From Rhodococcus sp. 105337 (GTDB lineage: Bacteria > Actinomycetota > Actinomycetes > Mycobacteriales > Mycobacteriaceae): a DNA stretch of 64,000 bases. The notes under the pieces were generated by a model. The model did not search any database. It saw only the letters and a list, made by a program, of their open reading frames with translations, and had not been told where the DNA came from. Positions 16,388-26,401 of the stretch are shown here, in pieces. Made by a program: the position numbers and the translations under genes. Numbering within the stretch: position 1 is the first letter of the stretch; every line of letters starts with the position of its first letter. The stretch spans positions 124,001-188,000 of the forward strand of contig NZ_JABAGQ010000002.1 in assembly GCF_012844225.1 (NCBI RefSeq), given 5' to 3'.

Positions 16388-18118
16388 GTGAATCAACCAG
16401 GTGTGCAACCCCTCGGACCGCAACAGCGCGCCGACGCATGGCGGCAACTCGCCACCGAACAATTCGACGTCATCGTCATCGGCGGGGGTGTCGTCGGAGC
16501 CGGTGCGGCGCTCGACGCGGCGACACGAGGACTGCGGGTCGCGCTCGTGGAGGCCCGCGATTACGCATCGGGGACGTCGAGCCGGTCGTCGAAAATGTTC
16601 CACGGCGGCTTGCGATACCTGGAACAACTCGAGTTCGGTCTGGTGAGAGAAGCGCTGCGCGAACGTGAACTTGCGCTGACCACCCTCGCTCCGCACCTGG
16701 TCAAGCCGTTGAAGTTCCTTTTTCCGCTTACCCATCGGGTATGGGAACGTCCGTACATCGGTGCGGGGATCTTCCTGTACGACCGGATGGGTGGCGCGAA
16801 GTCGGTGCCGGCGCAGAAGCACCTGACGAGGGCGGGCGCGTTGCGCATGGTCCCCGGTCTCAAGCGCTCCTCGCTCACCGGCGGAATCTCGTATTACGAC
16901 ACCGTGGTCGACGATGCGCGCCACACCATGACGGTCGCGAGGACGGCCGCGCACTACGGGGCGGTTGTCCGGACGTCGACGCAGGTCGTCGGATTCCTGC
17001 GGGAGGCCGACGGAGTCGCGGGAGTCCGTGTGCGCGACACGGAGGACGGCTCCGTCATCGACGTGCGCGGAAGCGCGGTCATCAACGCGACGGGTGTGTG
17101 GACCGACGAGATCCAGGCTTTGTCCCGCCAGCGGGGCAGATTCCGGGTGCGGGCGTCGAAAGGCGTCCACATCGTCGTTCCGCGTGATCGCATCGTGAGC
17201 GACTCGGCGATCATCCTGCGCACCGAGAAGTCCGTGCTGTTCGTCATCCCGTGGGGCAATCACTGGATCATCGGCACCACCGACACCGACTGGAACCTCG
17301 ATCTCGCCCACCCGGCGGCCACGAAAGCGGACATCGACTACATCCTCGACCACGTCAACCGCGTGCTCGTCGTGCCACTCACCCACGACGACATCGACGG
17401 GGTGTACGCCGGGCTACGGCCGCTGCTGGCGGGGGAGAGCGACGAGACCTCGAAACTGTCGCGCGAACACGCGGTCGCGCGGGTTGCACCCGGCCTCATC
17501 GCCATCGCGGGCGGCAAATACACCACCTACCGCGTGATGGCGGAGGACGCCGTCGATCTCGCCGCCGAGGACATCCCGACACGGATCGCCCCCTCCATCA
17601 CGCACAAGGTGCCGCTCGTGGGCGCCGACGGGTACTTCGCGCTGGTCAACCAGACCATGTCCCTCGCCGAGGAATACGGGTTGCATCCCTATCGGGTCAA
17701 GCACCTCCTCGACCGGTACGGCTCGATGATCGACCAGGTCCTCGAGCACGCGAAAAACAGGCCCGAATTGCTCGAGCCGCTGACCGATGCGCCGCGTTAC
17801 CTTCAGGTGGAAGCGGTGTACGCGGTCGCTGCGGAGGGCGCCCTGCATCTCGAGGACATCCTGGCGCGGCGCACCCGGATCGCGATCGAGTACTCCCACC
17901 GCGGGGTGCACTGCGCGGAGCAGGTGGCGCGGCTCGTCGCACCGCTCCTGGGGTGGGACGAGGAGACGGTCGATCGCGAGGTCGACATCTACCGGGCCCG
18001 GGTGGAAGCCGAAATCCTGTCGCAGACCCAGCCGGACGACGAGTCGGCCGATGCCCTGCGGGTGGCGGCCCCCGAAGCACGCGGGGAGATCCTGGAGCCG
18101 GTACCGATCACCAGGTGA
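16388..18118 (+). CDS. glpD: Glycerol-3-phosphate dehydrogenase, FAD-dependent
   Basis: Oxidises glycerol-3-phosphate to dihydroxyacetone phosphate and passes electrons to quinones at the membrane. The 576-residue protein has the FAD dinucleotide motif GGGVVGAG (32-39), '[26 protein letters not shown]', the substrate region '[16 protein letters not shown]' and a C-terminal helical cap domain (about 430-560). The GTG at 16388 has GGGAG seven bases upstream. With the divergent glpK it forms the aerobic glycerol pathway. Corresponds by position to glpD2 (Rv3302c), where glpK is not adjacent in M. tuberculosis. Confidence 0.96.
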   Translation: MNQPGVQPLGPQQRADAWRQLATEQFDVIVIGGGVVGAGAALDAATRGLRVALVEARDYASGTSSRSSKMFHGGLRYLEQLEFGLVREALRERELALTTLAPHLVKPLKFLFPLTHRVWERPYIGAGIFLYDRMGGAKSVPAQKHLTRAGALRMVPGLKRSSLTGGISYYDTVVDDARHTMTVARTAAHYGAVVRTSTQVVGFLREADGVAGVRVRDTEDGSVIDVRGSAVINATGVWTDEIQALSRQRGRFRVRASKGVHIVVPRDRIVSDSAIILRTEKSVLFVIPWGNHWIIGTTDTDWNLDLAHPAATKADIDYILDHVNRVLVVPLTHDDIDGVYAGLRPLLAGESDETSKLSREHAVARVAPGLIAIAGGKYTTYRVMAEDAVDLAAEDIPTRIAPSITHKVPLVGADGYFALVNQTMSLAEEYGLHPYRVKHLLDRYGSMIDQVLEHAKNRPELLEPLTDAPRYLQVEAVYAVAAEGALHLEDILARRTRIAIEYSHRGVHCAEQVARLVAPLLGWDEETVDREVDIYRARVEAEILSQTQPDDESADALRVAAPEARGEILEPVPITR

Positions 18119-18156
18119 CGTGAGTAGGGGCCCGCCACGCCGGACGTCCGTGATCG

Positions 18157-18696
18157 TCAGTGCGTGAGTGCGATTTTGACGACCACGACCACCGACGCGA
18201 GCAGGGCCAATCCCACCGCCGCGAAGACGGTCGTGGTCCCGGCGGGGCGGCCCTGCAGGCGTTGGACGACGAACACCGTCGAACCGATGCGAATCAGAAT
18301 CGCGACCTCGGCGAGCACTTGTGCCGTACGAGGTTCGAGCCATCCGAGCCACGCCGTGAGAAGAATGAGGCACGGCAGCGACGCGGACGACAGGATCGGG
18401 ACCGAGTTGCGGAGTTCCACCCAGCGCTCGGCGCCGGTGAGTGGGCGCGCCGACCGCACGCTCTGCGAGACCGACTCCGCGAACACATGCGCCAGAAACG
18501 TCGAGAGCGCGGTGCCCAGCACGATCGCGATGCCGATGTACTGCCTGGTGGTCGTGATCGGAACCAGGGCTGCGAGGACGAGCACGTTGCCGTAGACGTA
18601 CGCACTTATCCGGCTTGCCGCCGCATTGCGTGACAGCGGAACACGACGGGACGCAACCGACCGGCGTGGTGCGTCGCGAGCCGGGGTGGGGGACAC
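18157..18696 (-). CDS. Hypothetical membrane protein, four predicted membrane segments
   Basis: A 179-residue protein with a basic N-terminus (residues 1-28) and hydrophobic segments near 32-50, 53-72, 95-117 and 155-177. No enzymatic motif is recognised. The GTG start at 18696 lies only four bases after the stop of the MpaB-type oxygenase gene, so the two are almost certainly cotranscribed. It may anchor or serve that enzyme; this is inference from position only. Confidence 0.7.
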   Translation of the reverse strand: MSPTPARDAPRRSVASRRVPLSRNAAASRISAYVYGNVLVLAALVPITTTRQYIGIAIVLGTALSTFLAHVFAESVSQSVRSARPLTGAERWVELRNSVPILSSASLPCLILLTAWLGWLEPRTAQVLAEVAILIRIGSTVFVVQRLQGRPAGTTTVFAAVGLALLASVVVVVKIALTH

Positions 18697-18700
18697 CCCG

Positions 18701-19723
18701 TCAGCGTGTCACACCGGGCCGGTGCCGTGATGTGACTTTCGGGCTGTAATGCACCGGCGAGTCGCGGCGGTCCACGGGCGGCAGATTACGGCCCGGGGTG
18801 TGCAGCACCGGGGCGTCCCGGGCGATGCGGCCGGCGGCGCGATCCAGGCCCGCTCGGGCGCGCGGGTGATAGCGGAAGCGCTTCGGCACGACCTTGCCGC
18901 CCAGACCGATGGCGCGGCCCACGAAGGCGTGGATCTTCTCGTCGCGAGCACTCCAGCGATACCCGAGCAGGTCGCGCACCGGGGGGTCGTAGAGGCCGAC
19001 GGTGAGCCAGGAGAACCCGGCGACGACCGGCGGACGCAGCGCTTTCCAGACCGGTTCGGGGAACCACCGCAGGAACGGCGGTCGATCGAGGTTCGACAGG
19101 TCGAGGACGTCGCGGGTCGCCTTGTTGTCTTCGAGCACGTTGCGGCACATGTGATCCCAGTACTCCAGAAACGCCTCCCACGACTCGGGGACCGAATGCA
19201 TGGGCATGCCGTAGAGGCGATACCACTGCACGTGCTCGTCGAAGAGGCGATGCTTTTCTTCGAGGGTGAGCGGGCCGTCGAACCACTCGATCGACACCAT
19301 GAGGCTGTAGAAGAACGTCGCGTGCGCCCAGTAGAACGTGCCCGGGTCCAGCGCGTTGTACTTGCGTCCCTTCTTGTCGACGCCCTTGATGGTGTTGTGG
19401 TACCCCCGCACCTGCGCGGCGGTCTCCGGTGCCCGCGGGCCGTCGAAGACGACTCCGTAGATCGGGTACAGCGACCGGTAGAGGCGCTCCCAGCGCTCGT
19501 CGAAGAACTCCGAGTGTTCCTCGACTCCGGCACCGAGGCCGGGATGCATGTTCTGCATGGACCCGGCCCACGGCCCGAACAGCATGCCGCGCCATCCGCC
19601 GAAGTACTTCCAGGTCAGCGAGTCGGGGCCGAGAGGCTCGGGCGGTGCCGCAGCCGGACGGGCCGTCGTCTCGTCCGGTGCCGGCTCGTCGACGCCCTGA
19701 CCGCCGGGATACTGACTACGCAT
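18701..19723 (-). CDS. MpaB/Lcp-family oxygenase (DUF2236)
   Basis: A 340-residue protein of the DUF2236 group, which includes the haem-dependent latex-clearing protein Lcp and the mutanobactin/MpaB oxygenases. Recognisable features are 'GGWRGMLFGPWAGSMQNMHPGL', 'RGYHNTIKGVDKKGRKYNALD' and 'FYWAHATFFYSLMVSIEWFDG', whose histidine is the candidate haem ligand. No signal peptide. I chose the ATG at 19723 because TACTCT (19735-19730) lies six bases upstream; a start at 19750 would place that box inside the gene. Followed by a membrane-protein gene after four bases and divergent from a TetR regulator. Likely acts on a hydrophobic substrate; identity unknown. Confidence 0.82.
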   Translation of the reverse strand: MRSQYPGGQGVDEPAPDETTARPAAAPPEPLGPDSLTWKYFGGWRGMLFGPWAGSMQNMHPGLGAGVEEHSEFFDERWERLYRSLYPIYGVVFDGPRAPETAAQVRGYHNTIKGVDKKGRKYNALDPGTFYWAHATFFYSLMVSIEWFDGPLTLEEKHRLFDEHVQWYRLYGMPMHSVPESWEAFLEYWDHMCRNVLEDNKATRDVLDLSNLDRPPFLRWFPEPVWKALRPPVVAGFSWLTVGLYDPPVRDLLGYRWSARDEKIHAFVGRAIGLGGKVVPKRFRYHPRARAGLDRAAGRIARDAPVLHTPGRNLPPVDRRDSPVHYSPKVTSRHRPGVTR

Positions 19724-19773
19724 GTTGTCAGAGTAGGATCTGTCCGGCACGTAGTCAACGACGGGAAACAGCA

Positions 19774-20391
19774 GTGGGCACCACGCGCCGCAGTTGGGCG
19801 GGGGTCGGCATCGAAGAACGCCGACGGGTACGCAGGGAACGGCTCCTCACCGCCGGTACCGACCTGATCGGCGCGCCCGGCGGTGCGATCGCGAACGTCC
19901 GTGCCGTGTGCCGCGCGGCCGAACTCACCGAGCGGTACTTCTACGAGAGCTTCACCGACCGGGACACCTTCGTCCGCGAGGTGTACGCACACGTCGCGAA
20001 ACAGGCGCGCGAGGCGCTCGCGGCCGCGGTTGCCTCGGCGCCGCCGACGGGTGTCGCGGAGGCTGCGGTGCGGGCCTTCGTCGGTCTCGCCGTCGATGAT
20101 CCGGCCAAGGGGCGCGTGCTGCTCCTGGCCCCGCTGCGCGAGCCCGCGCTCAGCAGCCGTGGTCTCGAACTCGCGCCGGCATTCGTCGCGCTCGTCGAGG
20201 GCCGGCTCACCGGCATCGAGGATCGAGCGTATCGGCACCTGGTGGCCGTGGGACTGGTCGGAGCGTTCACCAGCATGTTCATGGGCTACCTCGAAGGCGA
20301 CGTCACGGTGTCCCGGGAAATGCTGGTGGCACAGTGCGTTTCGCTACTCGAACATGCCGGAGAGGCTTACGGTCCGGTACCGCCCGGCTGA
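19774..20391 (+). CDS. TetR-family transcriptional regulator
   Basis: A 205-residue regulator with the helix-turn-helix around residues 28-60 ('NVRAVCRAAELTERYFYESFTDRDTF') and a helical ligand domain. The GTG start at 19774 gives 'GTTRRSWAGVGIEERRRVRRERLL'; the ribosome site is weak. It is divergent from the MpaB-type oxygenase, 50 bases apart, so it probably controls that operon. Its 3' end overlaps nei, which runs the other way, by 25 bases. Confidence 0.83.
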   Translation: MGTTRRSWAGVGIEERRRVRRERLLTAGTDLIGAPGGAIANVRAVCRAAELTERYFYESFTDRDTFVREVYAHVAKQAREALAAAVASAPPTGVAEAAVRAFVGLAVDDPAKGRVLLLAPLREPALSSRGLELAPAFVALVEGRLTGIEDRAYRHLVAVGLVGAFTSMFMGYLEGDVTVSREMLVAQCVSLLEHAGEAYGPVPPG

Positions 20392-21161
20392 CAGCGGGGG
20401 CACCGGTACACCACCCGCTCCGGTTCGGCGGCCGTGCCCAGGTCCCAGGATTCGATGGGTGTCCCGCAACGTCGGCAGGGATCGCCGCGCCGCCCGTACA
20501 CCCAGAGGTTCCGGCCGCGACGACGATCACCCGTGGTGACCCGCACCGCCCGCTCGCGGTTCGCGGTGAGGATGCGGTGTGCGAGGTCCACCCAGCCCCG
20601 AGGATCACCTGCCGTACCCACCGGCTCCCGCGGATCGACGCCGCGCAGGAAGCACAATTCGGACCGGTACACATTGCCCACGCCCGCCATGACCCGCTGA
20701 TCGAGCACGGCAACCCCGATCGGGCGGAGCGGGTCGCGCGACAGATTCTCCGCGGCGCGCGCCGCGTCCCAGTCGGCTCCGAGCAGATCGGGCCCGAGGT
20801 GGCCCACCGCATCCTCTTCCCGGTCACGGGGGAGAACTTCGAGGATTCCCAGTTCGAACCCGACGGCCTGCGTCTGTTCCGTACCCAGTACCACGCGAGC
20901 CTTGAAACCGGGTTTACGCCACCGCGCGCCGCGCTGGTAGATGTGCCACTCGCCCTCCATCTTCAGATGCGAATGGATCGTGTGGCCGGGTAACCGGATC
21001 AAGATGTGCTTGCCCCGCGACACCACCTCGTCGACGACACAACCCGTGAAATCCGCTGTGGCGAAACGAGGTACGCGGAAATCGGTTTCGGTGAGCGTTC
21101 TCCCCGCCAGAGCGGCGTTCAGTTGCCGCGCCGCGCGGTGGACCGTATCGCCCTCGGGCAT
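20367..21161 (-). CDS. nei: Endonuclease VIII-like DNA glycosylase (Fpg/Nei family)
   Basis: Removes oxidised bases and nicks the abasic site by beta/delta elimination. The catalytic N-terminus Pro2-Glu3 is present ('PEGDTVHRAARQL'). The H2TH domain has 'VAVLDQRVMAGVGNVYRSELCFLRG', and the C-terminal zinc finger has paired CxxC motifs ('CRRCG', 'CPRCQ'), total 264 residues. It starts two bases after the lhr stop on the same strand, so lhr and nei are an operon. Matches Rv3297 next to lhr (Rv3296). Confidence 0.93.
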   Translation of the reverse strand: MPEGDTVHRAARQLNAALAGRTLTETDFRVPRFATADFTGCVVDEVVSRGKHILIRLPGHTIHSHLKMEGEWHIYQRGARWRKPGFKARVVLGTEQTQAVGFELGILEVLPRDREEDAVGHLGPDLLGADWDAARAAENLSRDPLRPIGVAVLDQRVMAGVGNVYRSELCFLRGVDPREPVGTAGDPRGWVDLAHRILTANRERAVRVTTGDRRRGRNLWVYGRRGDPCRRCGTPIESWDLGTAAEPERVVYRCPRCQPGGTGP

Positions 21162-21163
21162 CG

Positions 21164-24100
21164 TCAGAACCTCAACCGGTATCCGCGCGGCGTCGCCGAG
21201 AAACCGGACTCGCCCAGGATGTCGGCGAACGCGTGCCCGTGGATGGAGGCACCGTCGACCTTCTCCACGACGATCTTGTCGACGCCCCCGCGCTTGACGG
21301 TCGCGGCGAGGGAAGCACACGCACTGCGCAGCAGTCCCGGATCGTCGTCGAAGGTGAGCATCGTGCGGCCACCGCGTTCGATGAACAGCACGAGGGCGCC
21401 GTCGACGAGAACCACCAGGCCACCGGCCTTGCGTCCCGGGCGGTGGCGGGGTGCGTCGTCGGGGGCCGAGGACTTCGGCCACGGGAGTGCGGCGCCGTAC
21501 GGGTTGGCCGGGTCGCAGGCTGCGAGGGTGATCGCCGCGGTTTCGTCGTGCCGGCCTTCGATCGAGTCGGCGAACGAGCGCAGGCGGTCGACGACCGCGG
21601 GTGTGGAGAACTGGGCCCCTCCCAGCGAGTCGACGAAATACCCACGTCGGCAACGACCGCGCTCCTCGAACCGGCTGAGGACCTTGTACATCGTGGCGAA
21701 CCCGCCGGGTACACCCTCGCTCACCACGACCCCCCGGGTGACGACTCCGTACCGTTCGAGCAACAGTTCCGCGATGCTGTGTGCACGGATCGTCGCGTCG
21801 GTCTCGCGTTCGGGGAGCAACGACCAGCGACCGGCGACGGTGGGCGGGCCGGTGCGCGACGGCATCGCCGGGCGGGCTCGGTACATCCGCGCCCGCGGCG
21901 CGCGCCGCGGGGTCCGGTGCGCGGGCGTCGCGCGGGAGGTATCGCCGATCAAGGCCCGCAGCGGCGCAAGCGTGTCTCCCGAGATGTATCCGCCCCAGAC
22001 CAGGTCCCACAGTGCTGCAGCGACATTCGTGTCGGTGGCGGTCGGTTCCCGGGCGGACACGGCATCGGTGAGCTGACGGAAGAAGAACGCGCCACCACCG
22101 GCGAGCGAGTCGAGGATCGCGTGGTGGATCGGGGACATGTCGAGTTCCTCGGCGGGCGCGAGGGTCACCGGTGCCAGGTCGGCGGGGTGGAGCAGGACCC
22201 AGCCGTCCTTGCCGGAGATCGACCCGGCGCCCGACCACACCACCTCACCTGTCGCGGTGAGTTCGTCGAGCATCGTCGGTGAGTAGTCGCGCACCCGGGG
22301 TGCGAGGACCAGTGGCTCGAGTGCGCTTGCCGGAAGCGGAACCCCGGCGAGTTGTTCCACGACCGTGAGAACGCCGTCGAGCCCGTAGAGAGCACTGCCA
22401 CCCGCACCCGTCCCGAGATGGTGCCAGTCGGGAAGGAACCGGCCGAGCGTGGCCGTGCTGACCGGTTCGACATCCTGGCGGGCCGCTGCGAGCGACCGCC
22501 GTCGCAGCCGCCGCAGCACCTCGGAATCGCACCATTCGGACCCGGTGGCACCCGGACGGAATTCCCCCGACGTAACGCGCCTGTCCGCGGCCATCCGCCG
22601 CAACACGGAGTCGACGACGGCCGTGCCGAGCCCGAACCGCGCCGCGACCTCGGCCGCGGTGAACGGACCGTGGGTGCGGGCATACCGGCCCACGAGATCA
22701 CCGAGCGGATCTGCGACCGGCTCGACGAACGCGGTGGGCACCCCGATGGGCAACGGCACGCCGAGCGCATCGCGCAACCGGGACGCGTCTTCGATGGCGG
22801 CCCACCATTGTTCACCCGCGTACGACACGCGGAGTGCGCGTCGCCGGCGGGCGAGGTCGGCGACCCACTCGGTCGGATCGTCGGTGGTGCGTTCGTGCAA
22901 CTCGGCATCGGTGAGCGGCCCGACCAGTCGCAACAGGTCGGCGACACCCTCGGCATCGCGCGCGCGCCGCTCCGGTGTCAGTCGCTGCAGTTCGTGTTCG
23001 GCGTCGGCGATGACGTCGGCGTCGAGCAGTTCGCGCAACTCCACGCGACCGAGCAGTTCGGCCAGCAACGTCGAATCGAGCGACAACGCGGCCGCGCGGC
23101 GCTCGGCGAGCGGGCTGTCTCCCTCGTAGAGGAACTCGCCGACGTAGTTGAACAGCAGTGACGAGGCGAACGGGGAGGCGGTGGGCGTTTCCACCTCGAC
23201 GAGGCGGATCTGCCGGCGGGCGACGCGACCGAGGAGGTCGTGCAGGGCGGGCAGGTCGTAGACGTCCTGCAGGCACTCCCGGACGGTCTCGAGCAGAATC
23301 GGAAAGGTCGGGTAGCGCCGCGCGACATCGAGCAATTGGGCCGAGCGTTGCCGCTGCTGCCACAACGGCGCCCGCTTGCCGGGGTTGCGGCGCGGCAACA
23401 GCAGTGCGCGGGCTGCACACTCCCGGAACCGCGACGCGAACAGCGCCGATCCACCGACCTGCTCGGTGACGATCTCGTCGATGTCCTCGGGGTCGAAGAC
23501 GAAGATCTCCGACCCCGGTGGCGCGTCGTCGGCGTCGGGCAGTCGCACGATGATGCCGTCGTCGGAGGCCGTCGGGTGGGATTCGACGCCGTACCGCTCG
23601 AGCAATCGGGCGCCCACCGCCAGTGCCCACGGTGCGTGTACCCGCAATCCGAACGGGGAGTGCAGCACCAGTCGCCAGTCGCCGAGTTCGTCGCGGAACC
23701 GTTCGACCACCAGGGTGCGGTCGGTGGGAAGCTGTCCTGTCGCGGTGCGCTGCTCGGTGAGCAGAGCGATCAGGTTGGTCGTCGCGTTCTCGTCGAGTCC
23801 GCCGTTGCGACAGCGTTTTTCGGCTTCCTCGGCGTCGGCGTGGCCCAGTTCGCGGATGAACGCGCCCAGAGCGGCTCCGAGTTCTGCGGGCCGGCCCTGG
23901 CTGTCTCCGTGCCAGAACGGCAAGCGGCCGGGACGACCGTAAGCGGGCGAGACCAGTACCCGGTCGAACGTGATCTCTTCGATCCTCCAACTGGTGGCAC
24001 CGAGTGCGAACACATCGCCGACCCTCGATTCGTAGACCATCTCCTCGTCGAGTTCTCCGACACGGGTGTTCTTCTCGCCCACCATGAACACGGTGAACAA

Positions 24101-25723
24101 TCCGCGGTCGGGGATGGTGCCGCCCGAGGTGACCGCGAGTCGCTGCGCGCCCGGGCGCCCGGTGAGCGTGCCCTCGGTGCGGTCCCACACCACACGCGGC
24201 CGTAGCTCGGCGAACTCGTCGGACGGATAGCGTCCCGCGATGAGGTCGAGCACCGACTCGAACACGGGTCGCGACAGGGACGCGAACGATCCGCTGCGCC
24301 GCACGGTGTCGAACCAGTCGTCGACGTCGAGCGGTTCGAGCGCGGTCGCCGCGACAGTCTGCTGGGCCAGCACGTCGAGGGGATTGGCGGGTACCTGCAA
24401 CGCTTCGATCTGCCCGGCGACCATGCGCTCCACCGTGACGGCGCAATGGATGAGATCGGTGCGGTGCTTGGGGAAGAGCACACCGCGGGACGTCTCACCC
24501 ACCTGGTGCCCGGCGCGGCCCACCCGTTGCAGGCCGCTCGCGACGGACGGCGGTGCCTCCACCTGGATGACCAGGTCGACCGCACCCATGTCGATGCCGA
24601 GTTCGAGGCTCGAGGTGGCCACCACGCACCGCAGGCGCCCGGTCTTGAGATCGTCCTCGATGAGGGCGCGCTGATCCTTGCTGACGGAGCCGTGGTGCGC
24701 GCGTGCGAGCACCGGTTCGGCGCCGTACGTGACTTCGGTGGGCGCCCCGATCTGGGCCGGGGGTCTGCCCACGCGGTCGACCTCGGTGCCGGTGCGTTCG
24801 GCGTAGATCTCGTTGAGCCGGGCGGTGAGCCGCTCGGAGAGCCGTCGCGAGTTCGCGAACACGATGGTCGACCTGTGTGCGGTGATGAGGTCGACGATCT
24901 GTTCCTCGACGTGCGGCCAGATCGACCCCGCCTGGGGAGTGGGCGACGCAGAGTCCTCGTCCGGCTCGGCGACACCGAGTTCCGTCATGTCCTCCACCGG
25001 GACCCGGACCGTGAGATCCCACGTCTTGGCCGCCGGGGGTGCGACGATCCGGATCGGCGCGCCACCGGCGAGGAACCGGCCGACCTCCTCGTGGGGCCGT
25101 ACCGTCGCGGACAGTCCGATGCGCTGCGCGGGCGCGCGCAGCAGCAGGTCGAGCCGTTCGAGCGACAGCGCGAGATGGCTGCCCCGTTTGGTGCCGGCAA
25201 CGGCATGCACCTCGTCCACGATCACGGTCTCCACGCCGGCGAGGTTCTCCCGCGCCGACGAGGTGAGCATGAGGAACAGCGACTCGGGAGTGGTGATCAG
25301 GATGTCGGGTGGGGTGCGGGCGAGCTTGCGCCGGTCGGCCTGCGAGGTGTCGCCGGAGCGGACCCCGACGCTGATGTCCGGTGGGGTGAGGCCGAGCCGT
25401 TTGGCGGTCTGGGTGATCCCGACCAGCGGCGATCGCAGGTTGCGTTCGACGTCGACCGCGAGAGCTTTGAGCGGCGAGACGTAGAGCACCCGCGTGCGCT
25501 GCTCGCGGGCGACCGTCTCGTCGGCCGGGGTGGCGGCGAGCCGGTCGAGCGACCACAGGAACGCGGAGAGCGTCTTGCCGGAACCGGTGGGTGCCACGAC
25601 CAGGGTGTGCGCGCCGGACGAGATCGACTCCCACGCACCGAGCTGAGCGGGAGTCGGGGCGTCGAAAGCTCCGCCGAACCATTCACGGGTCGGTGCGGAG
25701 AATCGGTCGAGGACAGAGCTCAC
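21164..25723 (-). CDS. lhr: ATP-dependent helicase Lhr
   Basis: A 1519-residue superfamily-2 helicase, close to the length I recall for M. tuberculosis Lhr. Walker A is APTGSGKT (44-51), Walker B 'VIVDEVHAVAG', motif III 'GLSATV', motif VI 'QRVGRAGHQ'. A long Lhr-specific C-terminal region with winged-helix-like and DUF-type domains follows (about residues 500-1519). Lhr translocates 3' to 5' on single-stranded DNA and unwinds RNA:DNA hybrids; it is induced by DNA damage in mycobacteria. The GTG at 25723 was chosen because 'SSVLDRFSAPTREWF' starts the conserved domain. Coupled to nei, supporting a repair role. Confidence 0.96.
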   Translation of the reverse strand: MSSVLDRFSAPTREWFGGAFDAPTPAQLGAWESISSGAHTLVVAPTGSGKTLSAFLWSLDRLAATPADETVAREQRTRVLYVSPLKALAVDVERNLRSPLVGITQTAKRLGLTPPDISVGVRSGDTSQADRRKLARTPPDILITTPESLFLMLTSSARENLAGVETVIVDEVHAVAGTKRGSHLALSLERLDLLLRAPAQRIGLSATVRPHEEVGRFLAGGAPIRIVAPPAAKTWDLTVRVPVEDMTELGVAEPDEDSASPTPQAGSIWPHVEEQIVDLITAHRSTIVFANSRRLSERLTARLNEIYAERTGTEVDRVGRPPAQIGAPTEVTYGAEPVLARAHHGSVSKDQRALIEDDLKTGRLRCVVATSSLELGIDMGAVDLVIQVEAPPSVASGLQRVGRAGHQVGETSRGVLFPKHRTDLIHCAVTVERMVAGQIEALQVPANPLDVLAQQTVAATALEPLDVDDWFDTVRRSGSFASLSRPVFESVLDLIAGRYPSDEFAELRPRVVWDRTEGTLTGRPGAQRLAVTSGGTIPDRGLFTVFMVGEKNTRVGELDEEMVYESRVGDVFALGATSWRIEEITFDRVLVSPAYGRPGRLPFWHGDSQGRPAELGAALGAFIRELGHADAEEAEKRCRNGGLDENATTNLIALLTEQRTATGQLPTDRTLVVERFRDELGDWRLVLHSPFGLRVHAPWALAVGARLLERYGVESHPTASDDGIIVRLPDADDAPPGSEIFVFDPEDIDEIVTEQVGGSALFASRFRECAARALLLPRRNPGKRAPLWQQRQRSAQLLDVARRYPTFPILLETVRECLQDVYDLPALHDLLGRVARRQIRLVEVETPTASPFASSLLFNYVGEFLYEGDSPLAERRAAALSLDSTLLAELLGRVELRELLDADVIADAEHELQRLTPERRARDAEGVADLLRLVGPLTDAELHERTTDDPTEWVADLARRRRALRVSYAGEQWWAAIEDASRLRDALGVPLPIGVPTAFVEPVADPLGDLVGRYARTHGPFTAAEVAARFGLGTAVVDSVLRRMAADRRVTSGEFRPGATGSEWCDSEVLRRLRRRSLAAARQDVEPVSTATLGRFLPDWHHLGTGAGGSALYGLDGVLTVVEQLAGVPLPASALEPLVLAPRVRDYSPTMLDELTATGEVVWSGAGSISGKDGWVLLHPADLAPVTLAPAEELDMSPIHHAILDSLAGGGAFFFRQLTDAVSAREPTATDTNVAAALWDLVWGGYISGDTLAPLRALIGDTSRATPAHRTPRRAPRARMYRARPAMPSRTGPPTVAGRWSLLPERETDATIRAHSIAELLLERYGVVTRGVVVSEGVPGGFATMYKVLSRFEERGRCRRGYFVDSLGGAQFSTPAVVDRLRSFADSIEGRHDETAAITLAACDPANPYGAALPWPKSSAPDDAPRHRPGRKAGGLVVLVDGALVLFIERGGRTMLTFDDDPGLLRSACASLAATVKRGGVDKIVVEKVDGASIHGHAFADILGESGFSATPRGYRLRF

Positions 25724-25754
25724 CTGTCTATCGTGCACCCGACCGCCGACAGGC

Positions 25755-26318
25755 TCAGTCCTCGAAGGCGAATTGAGCGATCTGAGGCGAGTGCAGGTCG
25801 GCCCACCGGTTGCGCCCGGTGCGGACCAGTTCGGTGACGAGGGCACGGGCCGGCGCCCGCCACGGCAGGGCGTCGAACTGCTCCCGGCTCTCGGGTGTTT
25901 CCGTCCATGCGATCGTGGCCATCGCACCGCTGTGCGTCACATTCAGCGCAGGGAAGGTTGCAGCGATCCGGTCGAGGGACGCGCCGCAGGCCTCTTCCAG
26001 ACCTTCTCGCGTCACTGTGATCCAGCCCTGGACATTCCGCAGACCCGGTCCCGGGGTGTCGAGGTGGAGGCCGGCCACCTCGAGATCACCGGCATACACG
26101 CTCACGAGTCGGCGGCCCGTCGGCGACACCGAATTGTCGGGCAGGCACGCGACCGACCAGTACTCCCGCTCGCTCATCCGTGCGTTGGGCACGCTCGACC
26201 GGATGTAATCGCGCAACCATGCTGTGACGATGCCGAATTCGGGGTAGCGCGCGAGCTCCCTGTACTTGGTGTCGCGTAGGGGGAGTTCGGAGACGGAGTC
26301 GGGCGAAGGCATGTTCAC
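25755..26318 (-). CDS. Hypothetical protein
   Basis: A 187-residue cytosolic protein with no recognised family. It contains aromatic-rich beta segments ('REYWSVACLPDN', 'RLVSVYAGDLEVAGLHL', 'GWITVTREGLEEACG') and a C-terminal 'RNRWADLHSPQIAQFAFED'. I chose GTG 26318 because CATAAT (26330-26325) sits six bases upstream, as in the leaderless genes here; an ATG at 26312 and a longer frame to 26405 are alternatives. It lies 31 bases upstream of lhr on the same strand, so cotranscription is possible. Confidence 0.65.
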   Translation of the reverse strand: MNMPSPDSVSELPLRDTKYRELARYPEFGIVTAWLRDYIRSSVPNARMSEREYWSVACLPDNSVSPTGRRLVSVYAGDLEVAGLHLDTPGPGLRNVQGWITVTREGLEEACGASLDRIAATFPALNVTHSGAMATIAWTETPESREQFDALPWRAPARALVTELVRTGRNRWADLHSPQIAQFAFED

Positions 26319-26401
26319 GCGACGATTATGGCCGTTCACGGGCCGATCCGGGTGCAAGGCCGGAATCGACGCGTTCCCACGCCCGGGGGGCTGCGTCCGG
26401 G

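Noticed and set aside
19724-19750. Nine-residue longer start of the MpaB-type protein
   Set aside because: The TACTCT promoter box would lie inside the gene; the ATG at 19723 fits the leaderless pattern.
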